From Doryteuthis pealeii (taxonomy: Eukaryota > Mollusca > Cephalopoda > Myopsida > Loliginidae): DNA of 64,000 nucleotides. Under the pieces are notes generated by a model that made no database searches, was not told the DNA's origin, and saw only the letters and a list, made by a program, of their open reading frames with translations. The translations under genes and the position numbers were made by a program. Positions 41,566 through 53,024 of this stretch are shown piece by piece. The stretch lies in the NCBI GenBank assembly GCA_023376005.1, contig CM042145.1, positions 92,751,762 to 92,815,761 of the forward strand, written 5' to 3'. Every line of letters begins with the position of its first letter. Within the stretch, counting starts at the first letter, position 1.

Positions 41566-41861
41566 TCATGAAGTACCTATCAATGACTGTATGTGTTTAT
41601 TGTATCTTCCTGTATCTGTTGTTGAAAATATATAAGAAGCATTACTTTTAGATTGAATCTCTTATGAGCAAACCAATAGTGGTTACTATGTGGAAAAATG
41701 CAAGATTATAAAAAATTGCCTAAAAATTAGCATAGGTTACACTTACAGAGTTGGCAAGCTCTATACATATAAGTGAACAAGACAGTCCTTTTGTAGGTCT
41801 TTACAAACCTGCAGTCCATATTAATTTGTTCATGTTTGCTTGGACAAAGATAAAAGGGCAT

Positions 41862-42095
41862 TCCATCATGGTGTAATGGTTAGCAAACTAGTCTTTCTGA
41901 TCCATTACTACTGAATAGTGTGTTCAATCCTCACTGGATGCCCCATACTTGTGTCACATCCTATTCATGGCAAATGGGTTGGGTAAAAGAGGCATCCCAT
42001 CATGGTGTAATGGTTAGCAAGCTTCAATCCTTACTGGATGCCCCATACTTGTAAACTTGTGTCACATCCTACTCATGCAAACAGATTGGGTAAAT
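41862..42095 (+). mobile_element. Tandem pair of tRNA-like SINE type Q
   Basis: Two units of about 127 bp start CATCATGGTGTAATGGTTAG (A-box like). Both contain TTCAATCCTnACTGGATGCC (B-box like), CCATACTTGT and TGTGTCACATCCTACTCATG. The second unit has lost the stretch between AGCAAGCT and TCAATCC. Confidence 0.7.
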
Positions 42096-42417
42096 ACATA
42101 CTTGGACAAAAATATTGATAAATACTAATTTTCCTTTAACTGCTTTTTTATTGCCCAACAACAATCTCCCAACTGTAAAAATATGAGTGTGAATATTAAG
42201 ACATTGATTATGGGTTTGAATTATATTGTGGGATGTGGCCATAAAAAATCCTGAGTGATAAAAGAAGTGAAATGAGAATTGAGTGGGTCGTGTGTGGCAG
42301 GTATAGACAGTTCTGATGCCTATCAAAGAGATCAGATAAAAAAAACTAATAACACACAGTGTGAAGTTGGCTGAACAGAGAGACTTACAGCAAACTGAAA
42401 GAAATTGGTTGAAATAG

Positions 42418-42464
42418 GGACGGTTTAGCTCAGTCGGTAGAGCATCTGCCACGAGGTTCCATAT
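42418..42464 (+). mobile_element. SINE type A, head only
   Basis: GGGACGGTTTAGCTCAGTCG, GTAGAGCATCTGCC and ACGAGGTTCC, then homology ends. A short, 3'-truncated copy. Confidence 0.75.
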
Positions 42465-42537
42465 TATTATTGAAATAGATCACTAATTAGGACTCTATTA
42501 TAGTAGTGACCACCCCAAGTTTAACAGGTTTGAATTC

Positions 42538-42740
42538 ATATTAATGAATAAATATATATAATGCACCAGTTATTTTATTTAAAAACTATTACATTTTTCA
42601 GGTCAGTTAACTTTGAACCATGTATCTTTAAGAATCTGTGTTATGCCTCAAAGATACGTGGTTCCAAGTTAACTAACCTGAAAAATGTAAAAGGTTTTAA
42701 ATAAAATAACTGGTGCCTTATATCTTTTATTCATTAATAT
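42538..42740. mobile_element. 200-bp foldback element
   Basis: The arms of about 95 bp start ATATTAATGAATAAA and include CCAGTTATTTTATTTAAAAA, TTACATTTTTCAGGT, AGTTAACTTTG and GAACCATGTATCTTT. The right arm is the reverse complement with about 10% differences, and the loop is under 15 bp. Its family is unknown; a Penelope-like or DNA-transposon foldback are both possible. Confidence 0.85.
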
Positions 42741-42849
42741 ATCAACACTGAAAATTTCATTAAATTTGGTTAATTCCTTTATTTTTGGTATTTTTTTCTT
42801 TCGGCGGGGTGACATATAATGGTGGAATTTAAGTCTGTTGAGTTCGATT

Positions 42850-42850
<1 letters not shown>

Positions 42851-42907
<57 letters not shown>
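42851..42907. repeat. (AG)n microsatellite
   Basis: About 28 uninterrupted AG units in SLC35F5 intron 2. Confidence 0.97.
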
Positions 42908-42909
<2 letters not shown>

Positions 42910-43379
42910 TGTTGGAGAAAAAAAAAATTTGTAAGCTAGTTTAAGGCAACAAAAAATAACTTTTTGTTAAAGCATACATGTATTGTGTGGGTACTTACAT
43001 AAGTATTTTATACATGTAAATATTATTTGGATATATGTATATATATATATATACACTTGTTTCTGCATAGACACATAAATTCACTGACTTCAACTATTAT
43101 GTTCTTTATTTGGTTCAAATCTCCGTGGGTGGTTTACTTGTAGGGTATAGAAATATCACTGCAGGGGGTAGGTATTTACTCAACCCAGTCACCACCGTGG
43201 GACGTCCCCACTGCAGTGGGGATGGGATTGGAAGTTAGTAATTAACTTGGTGGCATTATTTTAGAGTGAGGAATGGGAAAGTAAAGAATTGTGTCTCTCT
43301 GTTAGTAATATCCTGCATAACTATGAATTAAATAAGTTTCTGTTTATTAAATCTATATTTATATAGAAAACATGGTTGA
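42908..43379. other. Non-coding intron, no element recognised
   Basis: Contains a GC-richer hairpin CCACTGCAGTGG at 43209-43220 and CACTGCAGGGGGT nearby; otherwise unassigned. Confidence 0.5.
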
Positions 43380-43668
43380 GGGTCTTAGTATCCTGCGTAT
43401 GACGTTAAACTGCATCTAATTGTGAAGTTCCAATTCTGGAGCTCTGGGGAGTGTGGAGTACCCCCTTTATCACCATTACTCCTAACTCCACTCTGAAATG
43501 GAGTGATAGTACCTGTTAGTGTCCCATGTATGAGTTAAATAAAAAAAATATGAGTTTAAAAAAAATGTTTTTAAAAAAATGTTGAATATCCATTAAACAA
43601 GAGTAAAACAAAATGTCTTCGGCATAAAATAACCCAACATGCCGTAAAATCCAACAAACCAGCCAACC
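43380..43668 (+). mobile_element. SINE type C, 3' half
   Basis: GGGTCTTAGTATCCTGCGTA, GACGTTAAACTGCATCTAAT, AGTTCCAATTCTGGAGCTCT and CACTCTGAAATGGAGTG, ending with GGCATAAAATAACCC and CATGCCGTAAAATCC. Confidence 0.75.
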
Positions 43669-44244
43669 AACTAACAACAATGGGTACCTTCCACAACTTG
43701 ATCTGTTTCAGTCATGCCACAAACTAGCATGTACCAAAATATTGCAAAACTTTTAACTTACCCCTTTTTTTTTTCATAAGAACATTAATTCTGCTTAAAT
43801 ATTGCCTGAAAATATTAAGAATACTGCTATTTAATAGATTGATTCATGAAATGTGGATATATGACTAGCCCTCTCTTCCTATTGGAATATTTGTAATAAA
43901 TAAGAGATTATTTAAATGTTAGTGTCAGTGTTCTACCTTCATCTTCTTTGCTACACACATCTCTCTGTTTAGACTCATATCTGTTCACCCACACACCTCT
44001 CCTGCCTGTTTAGACTCGTCCATGTCAGTCAATAAGACTCATAGGTCGAACCTGCCAAGCAATAAAAAGATGATCATTAGGCCACCTGACTTCTACGTCA
44101 TTGAATTTGCAGTTTCCTCAAGACTTTTCCAGTTCCCTTGAATTTTTGCATGATCCAGGCATGTTATTGCAATTTTTGAAAGTTACATTTTCATAATCTT
44201 TTTTTTTTTTTACTCTGTGGCTATCAGAGAATATTCAACTCTTT
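43669..44244. other. Non-coding intron, no element recognised
   Basis: Unassigned. Similar CACACnCnTCTCT/GTTTAGACTC segments occur twice near 43955 and 43990. Confidence 0.5.
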
Positions 44245-44702
44245 ACTGACATGCAATACTCCACTTTGGCCCTATCTTGGGCTAGACGGGTGGTCGGAGA
44301 GGCCCCCTCTGATCAATTGGCTGGTCACGTCAAGCCCTAGCAACTATATGATTTTCCCAACCCTATTGCCCTTATGGCAAGCCCCAACACCTTTTTATCA
44401 TATGGGTGCTAGAAGGCGGTGGCTGCGGGTCTACATGTCCTGGGAATGACGTTAAACTCTATCTGATGGTGAGGTTCCAGTTTTGGAGGTTTGGGGAATG
44501 TGGAGCACCCCTTCATCACCATTGCTCCCTGGTCCACTCTGACCCGGAGTGGTAGTACCTGTTAGGGTCCCATCTATGGGTTAAATAGAAAAATGTATTT
44601 ATAAAAAAATTGTATTATCCATTAAGAATTGATTTATTTCAAAACTTTATCGGCATTAAATGACCCACTGAGGTTGATATGCCACAAAACAAACCAAACA
44701 AA
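44245..44702 (+). mobile_element. SINE type C
   Basis: From CATGCAATACTCCACTTTGG through GGGCTAGACGGGTGGTCGGA, GGTCACGTCAAGCCCTAGCA and GGTCCACTCTGACCCGGAGT to CGGCATTAAATGACCCACTG then AGGTTGATATGCCACAAAAC. It resembles the copy at 2425 more than those at 28 and 61 kb, so at least two subfamilies exist. Confidence 0.8.
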
Positions 44703-45454
44703 CCAAATCATCTCTTTACTTTTTTCCTTTTCTTCCTTCAATGTTTGTATTTGTTTAATAACACTAACTTTCCCGAGTTTTCTTTGTATTATTTTTATTT
44801 CATTGTTTTATATTCTTTCATCTCTTTTTGGTTAAGCTACTGCTCGATTCCTTCACATGAAGGCAAAAATAGAAATAGAAAGCCTGAAAAAGATCCAGAG
44901 TTGCTTACCTTTGCATATTAAGATCAGGGAGTTGACACAGTGCATTGTGGGAACAAGAAGGCAAGGGATAAGAAAGCTTGCCATGACACATGGTTAGATG
45001 AACAGTGTATTTGGTCCCACACAATTTGAAGTTTAAGTGTCGGTTTTGGTAGAAGGCATTAGTTCTGCCCTGCTCAAAAAAAAAAAAAGACATCATTTGT
45101 CCTACTTACAAGTCTGTCTTTCATTCATTATTTATATTTCTTGTACATTAAAAATGTAACAATAAACAAATCTTTTAAAAAAAGGAAAGAATGACTAAGA
45201 GCATGGCTTTACATCAGATTAAAACAAAGGAACTAGAATGAAGTGCATTATTGTTTATCCTGAACTGAAACAATCACTAAGCAACACTAAAAAAAAATAA
45301 ATAAATAAATAAAATAAAATTATAGATGAAAATAAAAATAGAAAAGACTACCTTTTTAAAAAAAACCCAAAGAAATATGATCTAAAGTACCAACCACAGC
45401 AGATTTAACTAGATTTAAAAAATATTCCATTGTTTATACATATTTAAAGTCCAT
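44703..45454. other. Non-coding intron, no element recognised
   Basis: Short open frames here lack splice-supported or recognisable peptide content. Confidence 0.5.
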
Positions 45455-45755
45455 ATTTGGTAGTGTAAGACAAAGGTTTAACAATTCAACAAAGATCCAG
45501 GTTTTAAAAAGATGTAGACAGTAGGGATGTGAAAAGATATGAAGACAGAGATTTGACAGCTTGAAGAACAGAGGTCCGAGTTTTAAACGAACGTAGACTG
45601 TAGAGATGCTAAAGATACCAACACAAAAGTTTGACAGCTCAATGAACATAGGCCGAAACAAAAAATAAAGATGAGGACAACAGTCAAAAAAATTTAAATA
45701 ATAGAATTTATAAAGCCTCATCTTAAAAATTCAGAAAAATAATCAATAATTGTTT
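45455..45755 (+). mobile_element. Penelope-type fragment with ~70-bp repeats
   Basis: The right part (45655-45755) is one arm of the foldback family: GGCCGAAACAAAAAATAAAG, ATGAGGACAACAGTC, then AAGCCTCATCTTAAAAATTC. The left part consists of imperfect ~70-bp repeats (TTTGACAGCTTGAAGAACAG, GTTTTAAACGAACGTAGACT and relatives). The 95-codon minus frame only reflects the repeat. Confidence 0.6.
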
Positions 45756-46170
45756 GTTTCAAGTGACGATCAAACGCAATCAATTTCTTCAACCGCAAAA
45801 GTCCCCTCTCGCAGTATTTTGCCAGCAACACTTACAGTAGTCCTTGCTCAATCCATCAAAGGTTCACTCGCTCAAACGTACATCTCATTTCACTTTAAGA
45901 AGATCAAAACACAATCCCCTGTTTTGTGTGAAGGTAGGACTTAAATAATAAGTGAATGCCCTCCCCACGATCTTACATTCGGGCTAATCAAACGCTGCCC
46001 GATCCATTTGCATATTCAATAGGGGTGACACTAGTTTTCCTACGAGCCACTCACGATCAGGAGGTTGCGAGTTCAATCTCTGCTACAGTCCCTATTATAA
46101 CATCTAAATCAAAATTTATAGCTGAATGATAAGACCTAGTTTTGATTAACAAGGAATGTGTCATCTATTG
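45756..46170. other. Unassigned; possible tRNA-like segment
   Basis: Positions 46040-46085 contain GAGGTTGCGAGTTCAATCTC, a good B-box-like stretch, after GAGCCACTCACGATCA. It may be another SINE head, but no A box or family copy was found. Confidence 0.4.
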
Positions 46171-46174
46171 GATT

Positions 46175-46505
46175 TTGCTATTTCAGCAGACCACAGGGAA
46201 AATAAAAGAAAGTGAAAAACTGGACCTTGCCAGAGAGCTGAAAAAGTTGTGGAATATAAAGGTGACAGTGATACCAGTCATACTTGGAACATTCTCTAAG
46301 AACTTGGAAATGAGACTGAGGTGAAACTGTGATCAGAGAAAGAATCAAGGCCATCCAGACCACAGCCTGTTAAAATCAGCTGGGATACTTAGAAGAGTCC
46401 TGGAGATCTAAGGATACTTGTTGTCACTCAAGCTTCAGTGAAAACCAACTGATCTGATGTGAAAAACTCACAAGGAGTAAAAGGATAACAACAACAACAA
46501 CAATA
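46175..46505 (+). mobile_element. LINE C-terminus with (AAC)n tail
   Basis: Plus strand: KIKESEKLDLARELKKLWNI, then KVTVIPVILGTFSKNLE. After a frameshift, RIKAIQTTACLLKSAGILRR then VLE and a stop. This is the conserved end of a second non-LTR retrotransposon lineage (LxxExxRLW then VxVIPVVIGALG then ILRKVLE). It ends ACAACAACAACAACAATAAC as the 3' tail. It is a different family from the ATG-tailed LINE. Confidence 0.85.
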
Positions 46506-46983
46506 ACAAGAATCTATTAATAATGGAGATTTGCTTCCGGTTTTTGTCTGTAATAAAATTACGTCACATTACCCAACACATAATCCAACATCATAACATA
46601 GAATAAATATACTCAAAATGTGAGCATGCAACGTTAGACAATCCTTATTGTTTCAATAAAATAGATGCCCAGCGTTATATATTTATATATAGATTGTTTT
46701 ATTCTAATATAATATTTAAATTTATTGGAACTGTTTCCATTTCAAATTGTCTATCTTTCTTTCTTTCTTCTTTTTAATCCTTTAATAAATTTGACGATTT
46801 TACATACTAATGGTACACCCTCTATGACATTGAATTTTCAGCTCCCATCCCCTCAGGCAATATCTTTCAAAAAATTATTTTTACATCGCCTGGAGGGTGT
46901 CTTTTTATTTTGCTAGTAGTAATAATAATAATAGTATAGTAGTGGTATTAGGAACAGTGATTATAAAAAAATAAAAAAATACT
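46506..46983. other. Non-coding; possible decayed Helitron end
   Basis: CGCCTGGAGGGTGTCTTTTT then ATTTTGCTAGTAG (46887-46919) resembles the family 1 Helitron 3' end with a damaged hairpin. Otherwise unassigned. Confidence 0.4.
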
Positions 46984-47148
46984 AGACCAGGGAGATTGTT
47001 TTGCTAAGGTGAAGTGCCACGCCTACCACCAGCTCCCAGATGCTTTATCGCACAAATCAGACTACCAAGTGCTGAATTGGTGAGGACTTGTATTGAAACT
47101 GGAACCTTGTTTTCCTAGGTGTATGCTCTACTGACAGATCTAAACTAA
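46984..47148 (-). mobile_element. SINE type A, 5' two-thirds, minus strand
   Basis: Minus strand: TTTAGATCTGTCAGTAGAGC, AGGTTCCAGTTTCAATACAA, AATTCAGCACTTGGTAG, GATAAAGCATCTGGGAGCTG, GGCGTGGCACTTCACCTTAG. An old copy. Confidence 0.75.
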
Positions 47149-47236
47149 TTCCTGTTTTCAATGTGAATATGAAATAGACTTTAAGGTCAAGGTCTTTAAA
47201 AGATAAATACTTTGACTAGACTATAATATATTGATT

Positions 47237-47240
<4 letters not shown>

Positions 47241-47273
<33 letters not shown>
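47241..47273. repeat. (TA)n microsatellite
   Basis: About 16 TA units. Confidence 0.93.
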
Positions 47274-47279
<6 letters not shown>

Positions 47280-48577
47280 AATGTGATACATATTTTTTTA
47301 TAATGCCAATCTTATCAGAATTTGGATATATTTAATTGGTTCAATAATTTCAAAGGTCAAGCACTTTGTCAGACTCATCTGAGAAAAAGAGAGATAGAAA
47401 AAAAAGAGAGAAAGAGAAATGAATGGACTTTCAATTTGAATTATTAAAATTTTATTATTCGATTTTGATTTTAAGAGATTGTTGTAACTTGTGTATACGA
47501 GTTAACCTGATTATTTTAGGTAAAGAAAAAGAGGACTACAAAGATACAGTGAAACAAGTAATCAGTAATTGACAGATTGCATTCACAAGTCCGTGAGATC
47601 TCACTCAATTTCTCGTCCAAGGTTTCACTATTTATAGAAAACTCATTGTCCTCTTTTAGGTACTTTATGACAAAGTTTATAGTATTGGAAATAATGATTC
47701 TAGATAGGAATGTGGTGATGATTGGAATTTTTAATTTTCAATTTTTATGAACAATTTCTGTTTATTTGTCTGTGTTTTTGAGATGGAGCTTCATGTGAAT
47801 AATTTTGTTTTTTGATTTTTTAGACTATTGTCATCACTACATACCACAATAAAGATGAGGACAACAGTCCAAAAAATTAAAATTATTCAGTTTCTGTTTA
47901 GGCTGCTCTTTTAGCTGCTCTTTCGTGGACTTTAGCACATCGGTGACTGACACCAGTGGTGAGTTCTCAGAAAGTAAAGGAGATTTATAGTGTCTCTTGT
48001 GATTCCTCAGAAGCAGTCAGATTGGGGCCTGATTTGGGCATAGTGAATGATCACTCACCTGAAGAAGAGATGGTGACTGTCACATTATGAAGGAATACCA
48101 GATTCAAGAGACTTGCTCTAAACTGCCACATTTGGTATCCTGAGATTATGGTGAAGTCTAGCAAAGAAAGTAGTAACTTACTACATTGAGAGTAACCTGT
48201 CACACAACCCATACAAGATCTCTTTCTCTTTTTATTTCAATAAAACATTTTTTAACCCTTTATCTACCATGCCATCATCAATAGCCATGTCCCAAATGGT
48301 TGACAATATAGTATCGTATCGCTGATCCTTTTCTACTGAAAAGAAATGTATTCATTTAATCCATATTTCTTTTTTAACTCTAAACCATTTTCTAAGAGCT
48401 GACAATCTCTGGCGTTTTTGAGCGGTCCAGGATTTTGATTGTTGGGCGGTTTGGGGTGCTCTGGTAGATAAAGGGTTAAAGAACTTGGCAGCAGCTTATA
48501 CAAATTTTAGCATGACCAATGAACAGAGACTTTATTGCATATCATAGAAGTTAGCCCTGTTGGTGGAGCTTAAAATA
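47274..48577. other. Intron; small Penelope foldback at 47815-47885
   Basis: Positions 47815-47885 carry TTTTTTAGACTATTGTCATC and, 25 bp later, GATGAGGACAACAGTCCAAA, the arm ends of the Penelope foldback family with the middle lost. The remainder is unassigned. Confidence 0.55.
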
Positions 48578-48945
48578 TGACTGGGCTCTTTAACCTTAGT
48601 ATGGCAAAACTTTACCCTATAAACTTATCCCTTAAACTGATTCCAATCCACTCAGCAACAAACAACTGCAAACAACCTACTGTCAAAATCAATAAAGATC
48701 CTTGAAAAAAAAAATACATAATAAATTTGATCATCCCTCACAAACTACTGCTTGGCATAAAATAACCCTGGATGGGTTGACATGCCATTAAAATCAATCA
48801 ATCAATCATTCAATCACTTAGTATGGTAACCATTCCAAGATAAGGAAATCTCTAAATTCAAACCTGTTAAAAAGTTTGCGTATAAAAATTTACCTTGTTC
48901 ACATCCTGTTCGTACAGAGGAGTTTGGTAAATGCATATGTCTGTA
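48578..48945 (+). mobile_element. SINE type P 3' half split by a 3' module
   Basis: ACTGGGCTCTTTAACCTTAG then TATGGCAA is followed by an inserted AATC-tailed module (48755-48812: GCATAAAATAACCC, GGTTGACATGCC). Then TTAGTATGGTAACCATTCCA, AATTCAAACCTGTTAAA and TTCACATCCTGTTCGTACAG resume. The TTAGTATGG stretch occurs on both sides (48595 and 48818) and may be the target duplication. Confidence 0.65.
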
Positions 48946-48951
48946 ATAATT

Positions 48952-49208
48952 GGCTGATTTAGCCCAGTCAGTAGAGCATCTGCCTAGGAATCACAAGGTT
49001 CTGTGTTTTTGATACCAGTCCTCACCAACTAAGCGCATGAGTAGCACAGCTTAGGTAATCTGATCTGTTCAGTAAAGCATCTAGGAACTGAAGGTAGGTG
49101 TGGCACTCCACCTCACAAAAAACAATCTTCCTAGTCTAGCACAGCGAAAAAGAGGATAGACTCCCTCGCTGTTTGGCTAATACCAACAATAGGCCACTCT
49201 GACACAGC
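48952..49208 (+). mobile_element. SINE type A
   Basis: TGATTTAGCCCAGTCAGTAG, GCATCTGCCTAGGAATCACA, TTTTTGATACCAGTCC, CAACTAAGCGCATGAGTAGC, GTGGCACTCCACCTCA, TAGACTCCCTCGCTG and AATACCAACAATAGGCCACT. Moderately diverged. Confidence 0.8.
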
Positions 49209-49211
49209 CAC

Positions 49212-49372
49212 TGTCAACTAATAGTGTTACTCTATTAGCTATCAGTGCAGACTGGCCTATTTTGCTGCATTACCCAAGCTGTACTACTCATGTGCTTAGT
49301 TGACGAGGACTGGTATGAAAACCCAGAACCTAACAATTCCTAGGGAGATGCCTACACAACTGAGCTAATTTT
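49212..49372 (-). mobile_element. SINE type A, minus strand, partial
   Basis: Read on the minus strand: TTAGCTCAGTTGTGTAGGCA, AGGTTCTGGGTTTTCATACC, GTCAACTAAGCACATGAGTA. With the plus copy at 48952 it forms a tail-to-tail inverted pair. Confidence 0.75.
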
Positions 49373-50680
49373 ACAGTCCGCCACAAAACTTCTGCCTTTT
49401 AAGGAAAGGCTAGGAGAGTAAACCCGAAAACAAATCAGGAGCCGGAGCCTCTAGGGTGTGTGATGCTAAAATCCAGTGCTACCACATACTCCTGCGACAC
49501 TACCGTTGCCCTGCATTGGTACCTTACCTTTCCTTTTGATCACAGCGACAGTGTGGAGAGGGGGGGTTTGCTGCATGGGCAACAGCTTATCCTCCATATG
49601 GACCGCCCAGGCTATGTAGTTCAAGGGGGAAAAAAAACTTTGACACTACTCCATCGTCTCTGGTAGACGAAAGGCTGTCAACAACACATTGTCTACAATC
49701 AGTTATGCATATAAATGTATCTTTATGTTAGTTGCTAAATTCTGCATGACCATTTTTTTTTGGGGGGGGGGGCCGAGAAAAAGATCTCAGTTCTCACTTC
49801 TTTAAGAGGTTTTGACTTTTCAGGATATAAGGTGTGTCCTAGGATGCCCTACTCTTATTTATAGACTCGGCAATAATCATGTTGACCATATTCTTGGCCA
49901 ATCACTGGCAGTACTCTGCTGCTGATATTGTTATTTATACCGGCTGTTCTGGTCATACCTACGCATATTGCTTTGAACCTTCGTGGACGACGGAACATAG
50001 GATTATATCACTGGACCTTTGACACTACGTAGGATTCCATAAACTCAGGACTTATTCACTTACCAAAGGATTCTATAGTGCAGGACTTACTTACTTACTT
50101 TAAGTCTTTACAACTGGCCAAGGATGGCAGTCAGAATTAACAAAGAGGCACTTAAAAAATAACGATTTTCCTATGAGCCGAAATATATATTTACCAATTT
50201 TTCTTACTTTTAGAAAGAACATATGCTAATATCTCTATCATTTATGTCTGAGAGGAAGACATAAATCTATAATTGCTTTTATTCCCAACTCCAAACCTTC
50301 ATTGCTCAGTCTGTTATCTGACCCGCTCCCCCTTTATCGCACACACTCGACTCCATCCCTGGTATTACTACCTGTGCTTTTTATGTTATAAAGCAGGAGC
50401 CAATGTTTTACTAGTCGTTGTTGATGTAGTTGGTATTGATTTTGTTGGCTGACTGTGAAGAGCTGATAGTTACAACCTGTTGCAAATGACTCACCACTCA
50501 GATTGGAAAAATGATTTTATTCAAGATACGAGAGGTTTGCAGCTAGATTGATTGCTTGTACACACTTTGTAAATTAATTTCGGCAACAAAGCCTGTCAAT
50601 CTATTCAGCCAGTTTCTTAGCTGTTGTTTCTGTGTCTATAATTGTTGCCTCGCTGCTATGAGTACTTCAGTTTTGTCTTA
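49373..50680. other. Unassigned intronic repeat-like DNA
   Basis: GC is higher than the surroundings at 49400-49680. GAGCCGGAGCCTCTAGGGTG and CTACCACATACTCCTGCGAC look like parts of an interspersed repeat, but no family copy is present for comparison. The 68-codon frame at 49460 has no recognisable domain. A homopolymer G run at 49761-49770 could be an assembly weak spot. Confidence 0.45.
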
Positions 50681-51660
50681 TCTCTTTTCGGATTCTTTCC
50701 CTGTTCTCTTTCTGTTCGTGCTCTGGATGTGTTTTCTTATCTCTCACTCTCGTCTCCAACTTTGTCTTTTCCCACGCTCGTCTCTCTTCATATCCCTTGA
50801 TTTTCATGTCTCGACTCTCTTACTAAGTTCTTATCTCTTTCTCTTTTCCTCTCGATCACTTTCTTTCTCTTTCCGACTGACTGTTCCTCTTCGTTTCGTC
50901 GAGTCTCCTATTTTTTCATATTCTTTCTGGTGTCTTCCTTTGTTCTTCCTTTAGTACTGCGTAGTCTAGTCTTTCTTGTCGAGTCTCGGAGTTCAATACC
51001 TCTCATACGCAGTACTTTGTTTGTCTTTCTCTTCCTGGGTGATTCGCTACACTTACGTAGCACTGTGTCCTTTCCTCTTTCATCGTCTTGTACGTGTGCG
51101 CAGCTATGCTGCTTTCTTGTTCTCTCTGGTCACTGCACAGTGTCTCTCGAGCTTTTCTTTCACGTCTGCGGTCGTTGCTCGTGTTCCACTTTCTTTGCTC
51201 TCTGCATAGCGTGAATGATGCCGGTTGTATTTCTGGGGATACTTCTCTCACTGTTACATATGTTCTCATCTGCAATCTCTTGCTATTCGTCTCAATTTTA
51301 TTTCTCTCTGCTCTCTCCTCTTTCTCGCGTAATTTCTGCTTGTCTTTGCTTCCTCTCTCTCTCAATTTCTTTCTCTCTCTCTCACTTTCTCTCAATTTCT
51401 CTATCTCTCACTTCTCTCTCAATTTCTATTCTCTCTCTCTCACTTCTCTCTCTCCTTCTCTCTCTCTCTCGGTCTCCTCACTTCTCTCCTCTCATTCTCT
51501 CACTCTTCTCTTTTTTTGTTTCTTTTTTATTTTCTTTTCTCTCTTTCTTCTTTTCCTTTCTTTTCTATTTTTTTCTCTCTCTTTTCCTTTTCTTTCCTTT
51601 TATTTCACTTTCTCTCTCTCTCGCCACCTCTTCTTTATCCCAGTTTCTTTATAGCTTTTA
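50681..51660. repeat. Second ~1-kb pyrimidine-rich tract
   Basis: Mostly C and T on the plus strand, passing from mixed TCTTTTC sequence (50681-51340) to dense CTCTCTCTC (51350-51620). The paired long open frames (132, 156 and 188 codons, and 130 codons on the minus strand) are compositional. Together with 8330-9570 it is one of two such tracts; both have the pyrimidines on the SLC35F5 sense strand. Confidence 0.85.
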
Positions 51661-51994
51661 TTTATGTGTCTATAGCATCAGGTAAAAAAAAAAACACCAT
51701 CAAACAGATTGAAAATGATTGCAATACTTTTTTTTCCTCATTCTTCTTCTTCTTTTCCCATTTTCTTCAGGTGAAGAATTCAAAGAGAGACCACCAAAAA
51801 TGGGTGTATGACATCATTGATGTATTTCTATTTATCAACATACATTCTGTTCATGCTGTTTTTTAGGTTAATCTTTGTTTTGCTCATCTGACCAGCTTAG
51901 TATTTCATTGGTTTAAAAGGTTTTCTGTATTTATTATTTGATGGCATTAGGGTGTGTAGGTTTATTAACATTTGATGATTACTCTTTGATCAGT

Positions 51995-52407
51995 CTGAAT
52001 GGGAAGGCTAATTTGCATATTGTATTAAAAAAATTTGATTTTAATAAATATGTGGCTTCGTAGTATTGATTTTCTAATTGTTTGATTTTATCTTAATGAA
52101 TATGGGCAAAAATCTCGGGGGTATAAAATTCTTAAAAGAAATCCATTAACAAAGAAGAAATAAGTGTAATTTTTTTCTTACTTCCTATTTTAACTAAATA
52201 GTTAAAATAGGAAATATTAGCAATGAAAGACGGCTGAGTAGAAGGAAAGTAAGTTTCAGTTGTTCTATTTTTCGATTATACCCCACTCTGTTTCAAATCT
52301 TTTATTTTTGCATTCTTATTTAGTTTTGTTAGTTTTTCTAATTTAATATAATATTTTATTACATTAAAACTTAAATACTAGCACCCGGAGAGTGCATATA
52401 TTGCTAG
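51995..52407 (+). mobile_element. Helitron family 1, inverted 5'-truncated copy
   Basis: Matches the minus strand of 20809 and 56987 from GGGAAGGCTAATTTGCATAT through TTTTAATAAATATGTG, GAAGAAATAAGTGTAA and TATTTTAACTAAATAGTTAA. It ends GCACCCGGAGAGTGC, ATATATTG, CTAG, T. The 5' ~190 bp are missing or too diverged to follow. Confidence 0.8.
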
Positions 52408-52479
52408 TGTTCATATCCTCTTTTTCTCATCTTCTGCTATCTATCTATCTATTATATATATATTATATATAATATATAA

Positions 52480-52745
52480 AGTAAAAAAAAGTAAAGTCGT
52501 CGGGCGGCCTAAAGTCTAGTATCAGCCAATCAGCGAGAGAGTCTATCCCCTTTTCACTAGCACTAGACACAGGAGATTGGTTTTGGCATCTGAGGTGGGC
52601 GCCACACCTAACCATCAGCTTCTTACTTACCGCACAGATCCTGTGCTACTCTTCATACGCTAAGTTGGCGAGGACTGGAATCGAACTAGGAACCTTGCTG
52701 GTTCTTAGCCGAAATGCTCTACCGGACTGATGACTAACCCGGCCC
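52480..52745 (-). mobile_element. SINE type A, minus strand, with many single-base indels
   Basis: On the minus strand: GGGCCGGGTTAGTCATCAGT, GGTTCCTAGTTCGATTCCAG, CGCCAACTTAGCGTATGAAG, GATTGGCTGATACTAGACTT and GACGACTTTACTTTTTTTTA. Unlike other copies, it differs from consensus mainly by single-base insertions and deletions, which is the pattern of sequencing or consensus error more than of age. Confidence 0.8.
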
Positions 52746-52756
52746 TATGTGTGTGT

Positions 52757-53024
52757 TTATATATAGTGTATATATTTGTTGGGCTTTAGTGTGAAGCATT
52801 AGGAATGGAAAGAAACAAAGTCACAAACAGTGAGCTGCCCACACACCACTCAACAGATGATACAACACTATAAAAGCGACCAATGTCCAGGCAGTCAAAC
52901 TAATGTTCAGAAGAAGAGATTAAACAAAATTAAATCTTAACATTTTAAAACCGAGTTTCTGAATATTCCATTCCTAATGCTTCACACTTAAAGCCCAAGC
53001 AATATATGTACACTATAAATACGC
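52757..53024. mobile_element. Foldback with ~55-bp arms
   Basis: TATAGTGTATATATTTGTTG then GGCTTTAGTGTGAAGCATTA at 52759-52800 is inverted at 52970-53022 (CCATTCCTAATGCTTCACAC then TTAAAGCCCAAGCAATATAT). The loop of about 160 bp includes TTCAGAAGAAGAG and GAGTTTCTGAA, loosely like the CTGAAGA/GAAAC arrangement reversed. A Penelope-type element is possible but not shown. Confidence 0.7.

Noticed and set aside
42069..42452. 127-codon minus-strand frame
   Set aside because: It runs across the SINE A head and a type Q SINE, with no recognisable domain.
45750..45944. Candidate exon ending at GAAG/GTAGGA
   Set aside because: The peptide is not recognisable, the acceptor lacks a pyrimidine tract, and a repeat adjoins it.
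50556..51685. Overlapping open frames of 130-190 codons
   Set aside because: The sequence is CT-rich repeat; frames are open in several phases and on both strands, with no domain or splice structure.
51770..51866. Possible exon after TTTTCTTCAG
   Set aside because: No donor with an in-frame peptide; the acceptor-like signal is expected next to a pyrimidine tract.
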